DNA from: an uncultured Bacilli bacterium
Lineage (GTDB): Bacteria > Bacillota_I > Bacilli_A > RF39 > UBA660
Direction of reading: 5' to 3'
DNA length: 12,997 bases
Assembly: GCA_947594675.1 (NCBI GenBank)
Contig: CANQEF010000018.1
Span: 1-12,997 of the forward strand
Within the stretch, counting starts at the first letter, position 1; each line of letters opens with the position of its first letter. Positions 1 through 6,974 of this stretch are shown here, piece by piece. The notes under the pieces were generated by a model that was not told the origin of the DNA, did not search any database, and saw only the letters and a list, made by a program, of their open reading frames with translations. The position numbers were made by a program, and so were the translations under genes.

Positions 1-87
1 ATTGAAAAAAATATAGAAACTATACATGAAATAAAGGAAAAAACAGGTAGTTTGTATATAAACTTTGCACACTACCATGATAAGTAA
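1..87 (+). CDS. C-terminal end of an unidentified protein (partial)
   Basis: Frame 1 is open from the window edge and ends at TAA 85-87, giving 28 residues that finish in NFAHYHDK. The tail starts mostly charged and helical (IEKNIETIHEIKEK). Too little is present to name a family. The Shine-Dalgarno sequence of the next gene (TAAGGAG) overlaps this stop codon and the next ATG follows 11 bases after it, so the two genes are probably co-transcribed. That spacing is the main reason to believe this is a real gene end rather than chance. Confidence 0.5.
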   Translation: MEKNIETIHEIKEKTGSLYINFAHYHDK

Positions 88-98
88 GGAGTGTATTT

Positions 99-584
99 AT
101 GAAAATAATTGAATACGAAGATAAATATTTAGAAGATGTAAGAGATTTACTGGTCGAATTAGAAGAATATATTTTAACGATTGATAAAGACCATTTAGAT
201 CAATTACATCCTGAATATAGAGAAAAGATGGCAATTTTAGATTTAGAAGAGGTTAAAAATAATAATGGAAAATGTTATTTAGCGATTGAAAATGATATAG
301 TTATTGGTTTAATTATGGGATGTATCTTTCCTTTTGATCCATACGATTACTTGGATTATAAATGCCCAAAACGTGGGGAGATAACCGAACTCATTGTTTC
401 TAAAAAAGCAAGAAAGAATGGGATTGGAAAAGAATTAATGGATGCAATGGAAAACTATTTTAAATCTGTTGGATGTGAATATTGTATGGTAGACGTATTT
501 GCTTACAATGATAATGCCATTCATTTTTATGACAAAAATGATTATCATTCTAGAATGTATCGAAAGATTAAAAAATTAAAATAA
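99..584 (+). CDS. GNAT-family N-acetyltransferase
   Basis: This is a 161-residue cytoplasmic protein of normal length for a single GNAT domain. GNAT enzymes transfer an acetyl group from acetyl-CoA to an amine. The acetyl-CoA pyrophosphate-binding motif A is visible at about residues 94-115: ITELIV, then ARKNGIGKEL (R/K-x-x-G-x-G). It is followed by a helix and the typical C-terminal motif B, YNDNAIHFYDKNDY (about 136-149). The N-terminal half is acidic and probably forms the substrate side. The start ATG has a good TAAGGAG ribosome site ending 7-8 bases upstream. The substrate cannot be read from sequence; small-molecule, antibiotic and protein acetylation are all possible. It may share a transcript with the partial gene upstream. 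A possible promoter and palindrome follow it at 613-642, so the next gene may be independent. Confidence 0.85.
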   Translation: MKIIEYEDKYLEDVRDLLVELEEYILTIDKDHLDQLHPEYREKMAILDLEEVKNNNGKCYLAIENDIVIGLIMGCIFPFDPYDYLDYKCPKRGEITELIVSKKARKNGIGKELMDAMENYFKSVGCEYCMVDVFAYNDNAIHFYDKNDYHSRMYRKIKKLK

Positions 585-612
585 AACAAGTAAGAGTTTA
601 TGTTGCAGTTTG

Positions 613-642
613 TTGCTAATAAATGATTAGCATTAACATAAT
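613..642 (+). promoter_or_regulatory. Putative promoter overlapped by a palindromic operator-like site
   Basis: A 7-bp perfect inverted repeat, TGCTAAT (614-620) and ATTAGCA (626-632), is separated by 5 bases. It is not followed by a T-run, so it does not look like a terminator. It covers a possible -35 element (TTGCTA, 613-618) and the spacer to a possible -10 (CATAAT, 637-642; 18-bp spacer). TACAAT at 642-647 is an alternative -10. The placement fits a repressor-binding site controlling the small gene at 678. The regulator is unknown. Confidence 0.35.
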
Positions 643-677
643 ACAATACTTAAAAAATGGTTTTAAATGGAGTTGGT

Positions 678-1004
678 ATGAAAATGAAAATTTCCCCAAT
701 GGAATTAAAAAGAAATAATACTGGTAAAGAGTATGCAGAAGGTTTTAGGGTTGTTTATTTTTATGATAATTATTTTTCTATAGGAGAATATTGTAAAACT
801 ATAGAAGGGTTTATGACTGGTTTTACAGAATGTGACCCAATAATGGATGAAGACATTCCAGATTTTATTTCTGTAGAAGATTTGCTGAATAGATATTTAG
901 ATTCTATGAAAAATATAACTAGTGTTGCTATATATGATATAAATGGAAATTGTATAGCGAAGAAGGAAAGAATAAAAAATCAAAATTTATCTATAAGACA
1001 TTGA
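678..1004 (+). CDS. Small protein of unknown function
   Basis: I do not recognise this family. The open frame extends back to an ATG at 657, but the ATG at 678 has a GGAG (669-672) five bases upstream while 657 has no ribosome site, so I prefer 678 (108 residues). The protein is soluble, with no signal peptide or membrane segment. It has an aromatic-rich N-terminal half (FRVVYFYDNYFSIGEY), an acidic stretch CDPIMDEDIPDF, and an ending that alternates strand and turn (VAIYDINGNCIAKKE), followed by a basic tail. The pattern suggests a small alpha/beta domain, but no catalytic motif is evident. It follows the GNAT gene after 93 bases, behind a possible promoter and palindrome, and is followed by a strong terminator, so it is probably monocistronic or the last gene of its unit. 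Confidence 0.6.
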   Translation: MKMKISPMELKRNNTGKEYAEGFRVVYFYDNYFSIGEYCKTIEGFMTGFTECDPIMDEDIPDFISVEDLLNRYLDSMKNITSVAIYDINGNCIAKKERIKNQNLSIRH

Positions 1005-1077
1005 TATTTTAGAGAATGTCAGTAGTAAAATTATGAAGTCAAGGGATAAGATGAGTTTCTATTGACTTAATTTTTTG

Positions 1078-1124
1078 TTCCCTATTTTACCAAGGAAAAG
1101 ATAATTCAAATAGGGAATATTTTT
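1078..1124 (+). terminator. Rho-independent terminator-like hairpin
   Basis: A 10-bp perfect stem, TTCCCTATTT (1078-1087) with AAATAGGGAA (1108-1117), encloses a 20-base loop and is followed by TATTTTTAT. A second, weaker hairpin lies just upstream: AAGTCAA (1036-1042) with TTGACTT (1062-1068), followed by AATTTTTTG. AGGGA (1042-1046), between the two arms of the first hairpin, could also pair with TCCCT (1079-1083) of the second, so the structures could compete. Most simply this ends transcription of the gene at 678 and separates it from the WYL regulator. Confidence 0.65.
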
Positions 1125-1216
1125 ATAGATTTTGGATAGAAGTTTGGCAGAATTGAGTAGAATTTCAAAATATTTAAAGAAGAATGTAGGTTATAATAAA
1201 TAAAGGATGTGTAAAA

Positions 1217-1804
1217 ATGGGTAAAATTTCAAACGCTATTGAAATGTTAAATTATTTATATACTGGAAACAAGTATAGTGTCAAAACACTTGCGGAAAAA
1301 ATTGGTGTAACAGAACGTATGATTAGGTATTATAAAAATGAATTAGAACAGGCAGGTATTCCAATTGAAACATTTATGGGCCCTAATGGTGGATATTATA
1401 TGCTTGAAAGCAATTGGCACTATAATCATTTTAACAAATATGATCTGCAATTATTAGAAAATGTAAAGAATGAACTAGAAAAAATTGGTTATGAAAATAT
1501 TGATAAATATAAAAAGATTATGAATAAAATTAAATATGAAAATGATATTGAAGAAGAGAAAAGCAAATATTTTTTAGATAAATGTATAGAAAATAATACA
1601 AATATTCTTAATATTTTAAATAATGCTATTTTAACTAAAACTTCTTTAAAAATTTTATATAAAAATTTAAATCAAGAATGGCAAGAAAGAATAATTCATC
1701 CCTTAACTATATTTAATTTCGAAGAGAAAATTTATGTTACTGCTTATTGTGAATTAAGAGGCGATATTCGACATTTTGAAATAAGTAGAATTAAATTAAA
1801 TTAA
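1217..1804 (+). CDS. HTH-WYL transcriptional regulator, short form
   Basis: This 195-residue protein begins with a DeoR/HTH_11-type winged helix-turn-helix (about 5-62). The recognition region is KTLAEKIGVTERMIRYYKNE and the wing contains the usual GPNGGYYM. A charged helical linker (about 70-125) leads to a WYL domain (about 130-193): LKILYKN, then HPLTIFNFEEKIYVTAYCE, then RHFEISRI. WYL domains bind nucleotides, nucleic acids or small ligands and often act as sensors in defence and stress loci. The namesake W-Y-L is I-Y-V here (172-174). The chain stops just after the SRI strand, so the usual C-terminal WCX extension is missing; no continuing reading frame was seen, so it seems naturally short. 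A TATAAT at 1192-1197 lacks a clear -35. AAGGA at 1203-1207 supports the start. It sits 64 bases upstream of the metabolic operon, on the same strand, and is the likely regulator of that operon (inference). Confidence 0.85.
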   Translation: MGKISNAIEMLNYLYTGNKYSVKTLAEKIGVTERMIRYYKNELEQAGIPIETFMGPNGGYYMLESNWHYNHFNKYDLQLLENVKNELEKIGYENIDKYKKIMNKIKYENDIEEEKSKYFLDKCIENNTNILNILNNAILTKTSLKILYKNLNQEWQERIIHPLTIFNFEEKIYVTAYCELRGDIRHFEISRIKLN

Positions 1805-1814
1805 AAATAATAAA

Positions 1815-1845
1815 GACATAATATTTCCTATATTTGTGTTACAAT
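1815..1845 (+). promoter_or_regulatory. Extended -10 promoter of the metabolic operon
   Basis: TGT directly followed by TACAAT (TG at 1837-1838, -10 at 1840-1845) is an extended -10 element with 5 of 6 consensus bases. The best -35 candidate, GACATA at 1815-1820, is weak and has a long spacer, as is common with extended -10 promoters and activator-dependent promoters. Transcription would start near 1852, just before the AGAGGTG ribosome site (1855-1861) of the first HAD gene. The poor -35 leaves room for control by the adjacent WYL protein (inference). Confidence 0.6.
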
Positions 1846-1868
1846 AGTTTTACAAGAGGTGAAAATTT

Positions 1869-2351
1869 ATGTCAAAAGATAAAATATTTATTGATTTTGA
1901 TGGTGTATTATATGATACTGAAATGAGAATTCAAATAAAAAAAAATGCTTCCAAAGATACAAATTGGACGGAATTTTTTGAAAAATTAAACTGGTTTGAA
2001 TTATTGGAAGAATCAAAAGAAATTAATAATGCGATTGATTATTTATTAGAAGCACAATCTAAAAAAGAAAAAGAAATCTCTATTTTAACAAAAGTACATA
2101 CTCTTTTAGAAATGGAAGCAAAAGTAAAAAAATTAAGGGAAAATAGTGTAGAGTTGCCCATTTTGTTTGTTCCACCTCATATTAAAAAAAGTCAAATTTA
2201 TATACCAAATAATAATACTATTTTAATTGATGATAGTATTAAAAATTTAATGGATTGGAAACAAAAAGGTGGTAAAGGAATTTATTTTAATGAGGATTGT
2301 GAGAAATCTGTAGAATTTGAAACTGTGAATACTTTAAAAAGAATTTTATAG
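1869..2351 (+). CDS. HAD-superfamily phosphatase, 5'(3')-nucleotidase-like
   Basis: This is a 160-residue single-domain cytoplasmic HAD hydrolase. Motif I, FIDFDGVLYDTE, supplies the nucleophile D9 and the acid/base D11. SILTKV (71-76) fits motif II with T74. Lysines near 87-88 or 106-107 could serve as motif III. ILIDDSIKNL (118-127) gives motif IV aspartates D121 and D122, and is followed by the family-typical stretch WKQKGGKGIYF. The small helical cap between motifs I and II and the short overall length resemble the 5'(3')-deoxyribonucleotidase (NT5C-type) group, which dephosphorylates nucleoside monophosphates. The substrate here is inferred, not shown. It is the first gene of the operon; its stop lies 10 bases before the start of the HAD-PRTase gene, whose ribosome site overlaps the stop. 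Confidence 0.8.
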   Translation: MSKDKIFIDFDGVLYDTEMRIQIKKNASKDTNWTEFFEKLNWFELLEESKEINNAIDYLLEAQSKKEKEISILTKVHTLLEMEAKVKKLRENSVELPILFVPPHIKKSQIYIPNNNTILIDDSIKNLMDWKQKGGKGIYFNEDCEKSVEFETVNTLKRIL

Positions 2352-2361
2352 GGTGGTTTGT

Positions 2362-4671
2362 ATGATAACTGAGGAATTATTAAAAAATTATAATAAAGCA
2401 TTAGAGCAAAAATATAATGCAGTATGCTTTGATATCGATGGGACATTAACCGAAGAGAATTCGACAAAAATTGATTCTAAAGTTTTACCTTTTTTGGCGG
2501 ATATCTTGAAAAAACACATTCCTATTGTTTTTATCACGGGAAGAGGAGAAACGGGGCTAAATGAATTATTTAATGATATTATATTTGTTTTGCAAAACAA
2601 ATATAATATAACCAATAAACAATTATTGAAAATGTATGCTATTACTAATGATGGCGCACGATTGTTTATGTCAGATGAAAATAGTAAAAATTTATTTACT
2701 ATTGATAAATATATTTCATCAGAAGAAGATTTTATTAAATTAGAACAATTAAACAAAAGAATTTTATCTTTATTAAATTCTACTTTATTAGAAAAATATT
2801 GTAAAATTACTTATTCAAAAGATTCTAAAACCAATTTAATAATAAATATAAGAATATCAGTTACAACAGATGACAAAATAATAAATGAAAATATTGAAAA
2901 AATGATAAATACTTTAATTCAAGAATATGAAAATTCAAATTTAAATTTAACTTTAGGTATTCACAATGGTAGACAAGTTTTTCAAATTGGTACAGCTACT
3001 AAAGATATTGCGATAGAGGTTGCTGAAAGACTAATAGGGATTCCTCAAAATTCTATGTTAAGAATAGGTGATTGTGGAGATAAAAATGGAAATGATTACT
3101 CGATGCTAAATTGCTCACAAGGTTTTAGTGTAAATAAAATAAGCGGAGAAAATGATAAGTGTTTTCCTATTATAGAAAATGGACAAATCATTAAAGGTGT
3201 TGCTGGTACTTTATGCTTATTAAAGAAAATAAAATTATTGCCAACTATTTGTTTAGAATATGCCACTCAGTATGAATATACTAAATCCTATGCAAATATT
3301 GAAAGAAAAATGTGCGAAGGTAAAAATGCTAATATTCTAGTTTTTAATCAGTTAATTGATAAAAAATTTTTAACTGCGAACGGGATAAATAGTATATTTG
3401 ATGAGTCAAGTGGAAGTGTTAAAATACCAATGTATGAATGGATTTCAATTTCAAATGATAATTTATTAAAACAGTTATGGATGGAAAATGATAGTTCTTC
3501 TTTAAATTATGCTCTATTTGATAATGAAAATATATTATTGAGAGGATCAAAAGTGTACTATTATTTTCTTTCTCAAAGATTTCATGATGAAAGTACAGAA
3601 GAGGATATAACGTCAAAAAAAATGGTAGATGAATGGATAAAAAATAATAAAATATTTTTTACAAAATCTTTGCAAGCTATTAATGCTATTGATTTAAATG
3701 ATATAAGAAATATAAAAATGATTCTGGGAATAATCGATAATATCAGAAACACTTTATTAATATTATTGAATCAACAAATAATTAAAAATTATGAAAATAA
3801 AAATGTAATAATAAATTTGGAAAAAATTTCTAATAATACCCTTATCACTAACATTTATAAATATTTACTGAGTACGGAAGAATTTATGATGAATTTGGCG
3901 TTTAATAATATACCGATTGAAATTGAAAAAATAGAGGAATTAATTAAAAATATTATTTCTATTCTTGAAAAATTTGCTTTAAATTTTATTGAGTATCCTA
4001 TTAAAGAGAATTATTCTAAAGATTTTAGGGCATATAGAGAAATAGACAATTTTGCTGAAAATTTTATTACGTGTAAACTGACTTTACAAAAAAATCCTGA
4101 TTTGATTAATGATGGTTTATGTGGAATTTGTTATGGAGGCTTAGAACTTCCAATAATTATGAAAATATTAGACAATCGTATAAGAGATGTTTCTATATTA
4201 AAATTTAATCAAAATGTAACAGGATATACCAAAAAACAATCTTTGGAACTACGATTTTTTGATATTTTTAAAACTGGAGGAATTGAACTTTTGAATGTAG
4301 ATAAGGAAAAGAAATATGTATTAATGGATGATAATTTACTTACTGGTAAAACAATGCAATTAGCAATAACAACTCTTTATGATGTTGGAATAGATGTTGA
4401 AAAAGTAATTTCGGTAAGATATCCAGGGGTTAATAGAATCAGTCAAATGTTTATGCCAAACCATGGGGCAATTGATTACCATTATTTTTTTAATTTTATA
4501 GAAGGATTATATTTCCCAAGTCCATATAGTTGGAAAGATCCAAATAGTCCGTATTTATATGAAGACTCGTTGGGTGTTTTTGATTTGAATAGAAGAAAAA
4601 TTGAAGAATGCTTATTAAAAAATGGCGACTACTCAAAAAATAGTGAAATAATTTATGTAAAAAGAAAGTGA
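2362..4671 (+). CDS. HAD phosphatase-phosphoribosyltransferase fusion protein
   Basis: This is a 769-residue multidomain protein. The frame extends to a GTG at 2353, but that GTG lies inside the ribosome site AGGGTGG (2350-2356), so ATG 2362 is chosen. Residues about 15-290 form a Cof-type HAD phosphatase: CFDIDGTLT (nucleophile D24, D26), FITGRG (57-62), TNDGA (96-100), K214 in the motif III position, and GDCGDKNGND (236-245) for Mg2+ binding. Residues about 290-580 are mostly helical and match nothing I recognise. Residues about 580-769 form a type I phosphoribosyltransferase: GLCGICYGGLELP (pyrophosphate-loop region, 585-597) and the PRPP-binding loop VLMDDNLLTGKTM (653-665), a good match to the DD-xxx-TG-x-T signature. 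One chain could therefore transfer phosphoribose from PRPP to an acceptor and dephosphorylate a product. The acceptor is unknown. Base composition is exceptionally AT-rich: two 60-base lines I counted (2881 and 3781) have 8 and 7 G+C. Confidence 0.85.
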   Translation: MITEELLKNYNKALEQKYNAVCFDIDGTLTEENSTKIDSKVLPFLADILKKHIPIVFITGRGETGLNELFNDIIFVLQNKYNITNKQLLKMYAITNDGARLFMSDENSKNLFTIDKYISSEEDFIKLEQLNKRILSLLNSTLLEKYCKITYSKDSKTNLIINIRISVTTDDKIINENIEKMINTLIQEYENSNLNLTLGIHNGRQVFQIGTATKDIAIEVAERLIGIPQNSMLRIGDCGDKNGNDYSMLNCSQGFSVNKISGENDKCFPIIENGQIIKGVAGTLCLLKKIKLLPTICLEYATQYEYTKSYANIERKMCEGKNANILVFNQLIDKKFLTANGINSIFDESSGSVKIPMYEWISISNDNLLKQLWMENDSSSLNYALFDNENILLRGSKVYYYFLSQRFHDESTEEDITSKKMVDEWIKNNKIFFTKSLQAINAIDLNDIRNIKMILGIIDNIRNTLLILLNQQIIKNYENKNVIINLEKISNNTLITNIYKYLLSTEEFMMNLAFNNIPIEIEKIEELIKNIISILEKFALNFIEYPIKENYSKDFRAYREIDNFAENFITCKLTLQKNPDLINDGLCGICYGGLELPIIMKILDNRIRDVSILKFNQNVTGYTKKQSLELRFFDIFKTGGIELLNVDKEKKYVLMDDNLLTGKTMQLAITTLYDVGIDVEKVISVRYPGVNRISQMFMPNHGAIDYHYFFNFIEGLYFPSPYSWKDPNSPYLYEDSLGVFDLNRRKIEECLLKNGDYSKNSEIIYVKRK

Positions 4672-4677
4672 GTATAT

Positions 4678-6651
4678 ATGAAAAATATGAACGTTATAAG
4701 TATTGGAGACCTTGTTACGGATTTTTATTATAAAAATAATAAATTAGTTGGTGTTAGTGGTGGAATGACTTCTCATAATATTATTGCTAATATTGCTAAA
4801 ATGGGTTTAAATACGAAAGTATTTGGAATTGTTGGAAACGATCAAGTTGGACAAATAGCTATTCGTAGTTTAAAAGATATTGGGGTAAATGTTAGTCAAA
4901 TAAAAATACTAGATGAAATCCATACTCGTTGTTTTCATGTTTCTTATATAGAGAAAAATAAAAAAATAGAATTTAGTTCTAAAAAAAGATGTCCGATATG
5001 TAATGAAAAAAAATGGTATGAAGAAAGTCTCATCAATCCAAATGAAATTTTTCCAGAAATTCAAGAAGAAGATGTTTTGATTTTTGATAATCTAAATTTT
5101 AAAAATCAAATGATTATTGATGGCTGCCAAAATAAAAAAATGTTAGATTTAGGTCAGTTTTTTGAATTAGAACAATTATCAAATGAAAAAATTATTGAAA
5201 AAATACAAAATAAATTTTTCTTAATTAATTTGAATGAACGAGTTTTAAAATACTTAAAAGAACGATTTAATTTAAAGACACTACAAGATGTGTACAATTT
5301 ATTAAAACCTGAAATGTTGATTGTTACAAAAGGAAAAAAAGGGGCTGCATTTGTTTTCAAAAATAAAACTGTAAATAAGATTTTAGATAACCCTGCTCCA
5401 GAGGTTGATCCTACAGGAGCAGGAGATGCTTTTTTCTCTGTTTTTATTAGTGAAGTGATTAAAAATAATTATTTTATTGATGAAACATTCATCGATGCAA
5501 CTTTTAAATGTGCATCTAAATTAACAAGGAAAGTCGTAAAATCTTTTGGGGCTAGAGGACATCTACAAAGTTTATATAAAATAAAACCAGTGAAAAATAT
5601 TTGTACTTGTAAAGATTTTGAGATTATCTTAAGAAAACAAATTAAAAGATGTAATATTAATGTGAATCATTTAGAAAAAAGAATATTAAATGCTATAAAT
5701 AGTTCTGCTTATCAAAAATTAATCAAAATAGATTTTCAAAATTTGCCTAATAGTCTTTTTATAGGAACAGGAGGTTCTTTTGCTGGAGCAAAGTTTTCGT
5801 CTAAAGTAATTAATACATTATATGGTACGAATGCTTTTGCTTTATATCCTAGAGAAGTTTACTATCGAAATAATCAATTTGTAGATGCCATGTTTTTATT
5901 TACTTATTCTGGTACCACAAATGATTTAATTGTTTCTACTAAAAGTTTTATTAACAAAAAAAAATATATAATTACTAAAGGAGAACTTCAAGATGTTGTA
6001 ACAAAAACTGATATTCCCAAAAACAACATACTTTCTTATAGAACGGGAACCAATAAGGGAAAAGAAAGAGGTTTTTTAGCATTTGAAGGTGTTTTAGCAC
6101 CCTCTAGTTTATTTTTAAAATTATATTTTGAAAAAAATTCTCGAAAAGATATAGAAGATTTTATTAAAAATTGTATAAATTATTGGAAGAATTATTTTGA
6201 AAAGTACTTTAAAGAAAATAAAAATATATTAAAAGATTTTTTAAAAAGTAAAGAAGGTTTTAACATTTTTGTGGGGGATTTTACAGAAGCCGCCGGTTTT
6301 GATTTAGAAAGTAAACTGATTGAATCTGGTATTTATAATTGTTTGGTGCATGAAAAGAAAAATTTTTCTCATGGAAGATTTGTTAATTATGAACAATTAA
6401 GTAATAAAAAAAATATTTATTTAAAACAAAAAACAACTAGCCCATATGAAGCACAATTATTAGAGTATTTAGCAAAAGATCAAACTTTAATATTGGAAAG
6501 TAGATATGATGGCATTCTATGTGAATATGACCTATTAATTGCCTCTCAATATTTAATTTATTTTATTTCAAATTATCTTAATCTTGATATTTCTAAACCT
6601 ACTTATAGTGAAAATGCTATGAAAATATATTTTTATAAAGGGGATTTATAA
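4678..6651 (+). CDS. PfkB-family kinase-double SIS isomerase fusion protein
   Basis: This 657-residue protein starts 6 bases after the previous stop, so translation is probably coupled. Residues 1-305 are a ribokinase/PfkB kinase: SGGMTSHNIIANIAKMG (27-43) for substrate binding, TKGKKGA (217-223), and DPTGAGDAFF (244-253) with catalytic base D250. It would phosphorylate a sugar or nucleoside with ATP. A CPIC pair (105-108), unusual for PfkB, lies in the mid-domain. Residues about 335-655 are a double SIS module like the isomerase half of GlmS or AgaS: FIGTGGSFAGAKFSS (361-375), TYSGTTND (409-416), then KLIES and NFSHGR in the second lobe. E549 and H565 are 16 residues apart, matching E488 and H504 of E. 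coli GlmS as I recall them, which supports a true aldose/ketose isomerase rather than a sensor domain. There is no glutaminase domain. The order kinase then isomerase on one chain is not a fusion I can assign to a named enzyme. Confidence 0.85.
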   Translation: MKNMNVISIGDLVTDFYYKNNKLVGVSGGMTSHNIIANIAKMGLNTKVFGIVGNDQVGQIAIRSLKDIGVNVSQIKILDEIHTRCFHVSYIEKNKKIEFSSKKRCPICNEKKWYEESLINPNEIFPEIQEEDVLIFDNLNFKNQMIIDGCQNKKMLDLGQFFELEQLSNEKIIEKIQNKFFLINLNERVLKYLKERFNLKTLQDVYNLLKPEMLIVTKGKKGAAFVFKNKTVNKILDNPAPEVDPTGAGDAFFSVFISEVIKNNYFIDETFIDATFKCASKLTRKVVKSFGARGHLQSLYKIKPVKNICTCKDFEIILRKQIKRCNINVNHLEKRILNAINSSAYQKLIKIDFQNLPNSLFIGTGGSFAGAKFSSKVINTLYGTNAFALYPREVYYRNNQFVDAMFLFTYSGTTNDLIVSTKSFINKKKYIITKGELQDVVTKTDIPKNNILSYRTGTNKGKERGFLAFEGVLAPSSLFLKLYFEKNSRKDIEDFIKNCINYWKNYFEKYFKENKNILKDFLKSKEGFNIFVGDFTEAAGFDLESKLIESGIYNCLVHEKKNFSHGRFVNYEQLSNKKNIYLKQKTTSPYEAQLLEYLAKDQTLILESRYDGILCEYDLLIASQYLIYFISNYLNLDISKPTYSENAMKIYFYKGDL

Positions 6652-6670
6652 AATAAAGGAGGAGAATCAT

Positions 6671-6937
6671 ATGGCTTATCGATTTAAATATTATTATAAA
6701 GATGGAACTATAGAAAAAAGTAATTGCTACGGAAATACTCCAGAAAGTTTATATAATGATTTTGATGGACTTATGGATTGGGATGAATTTAATCAATTAA
6801 GTGAGCAAGATATGACAACAAAAAGAGTATTAGAAATGGCTATGCAGGTATATAAAGGTTTTTTAAAAGATTTTTATAAAATTGAAATTATTAATGATAA
6901 GACCAATGAAGTAGTGGATAGCATGGAAGAAAATTAA
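6671..6937 (+). CDS. Small acidic protein of unknown function
   Basis: This is an 88-residue soluble protein that I cannot assign to a family. It has the strongest ribosome site in the operon, AAAGGAGGA at 6656-6664, 6 bases before the ATG, so high expression relative to its neighbours is likely. The N-terminus reads as a beta hairpin (YRFKYYYKDGTIEKS). An acidic middle (FDGLMDWDEFNQLSEQDM) and a helix (KRVLEMAMQVYKGF) follow, ending in a strand (YKIEIIND) and an acidic tail. No signal peptide, metal site or catalytic motif was seen. It sits between the PfkB-SIS gene (19-base gap) and the ABC-F gene (37-base gap) with no terminator on either side. It may be a partner subunit of one of these proteins or simply a passenger gene. 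Confidence 0.75.
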   Translation: MAYRFKYYYKDGTIEKSNCYGNTPESLYNDFDGLMDWDEFNQLSEQDMTTKRVLEMAMQVYKGFLKDFYKIEIINDKTNEVVDSMEEN

Positions 6938-6974
6938 ATAGGATAAAAAAACAAACGAAGTAGGGGTGATAAAT

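Noticed and set aside
657..677. Alternative upstream start (ATG 657) for the small unknown protein
   Set aside because: No ribosome site precedes it, whereas GGAG lies five bases before ATG 678.
2388..2756. Antisense open frame of about 120 codons inside the HAD-PRTase gene
   Set aside because: It lies opposite a gene with intact catalytic motifs, has no convincing ribosome site, and its translation looks like the reverse of an AT-rich coding sequence. The other minus-strand frames in the window were dropped for the same reason.
1869..6651. Resemblance to the Ter-associated biosynthetic module (PRTase, HAD and other genes linked to tellurite-resistance operons)
   Set aside because: There is no TerD, TerC, ATP-grasp or citrate-lyase-like gene in the window, and the PfkB-SIS partner does not belong to that set as I know it. 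Shared PRTase and HAD classes are not enough.
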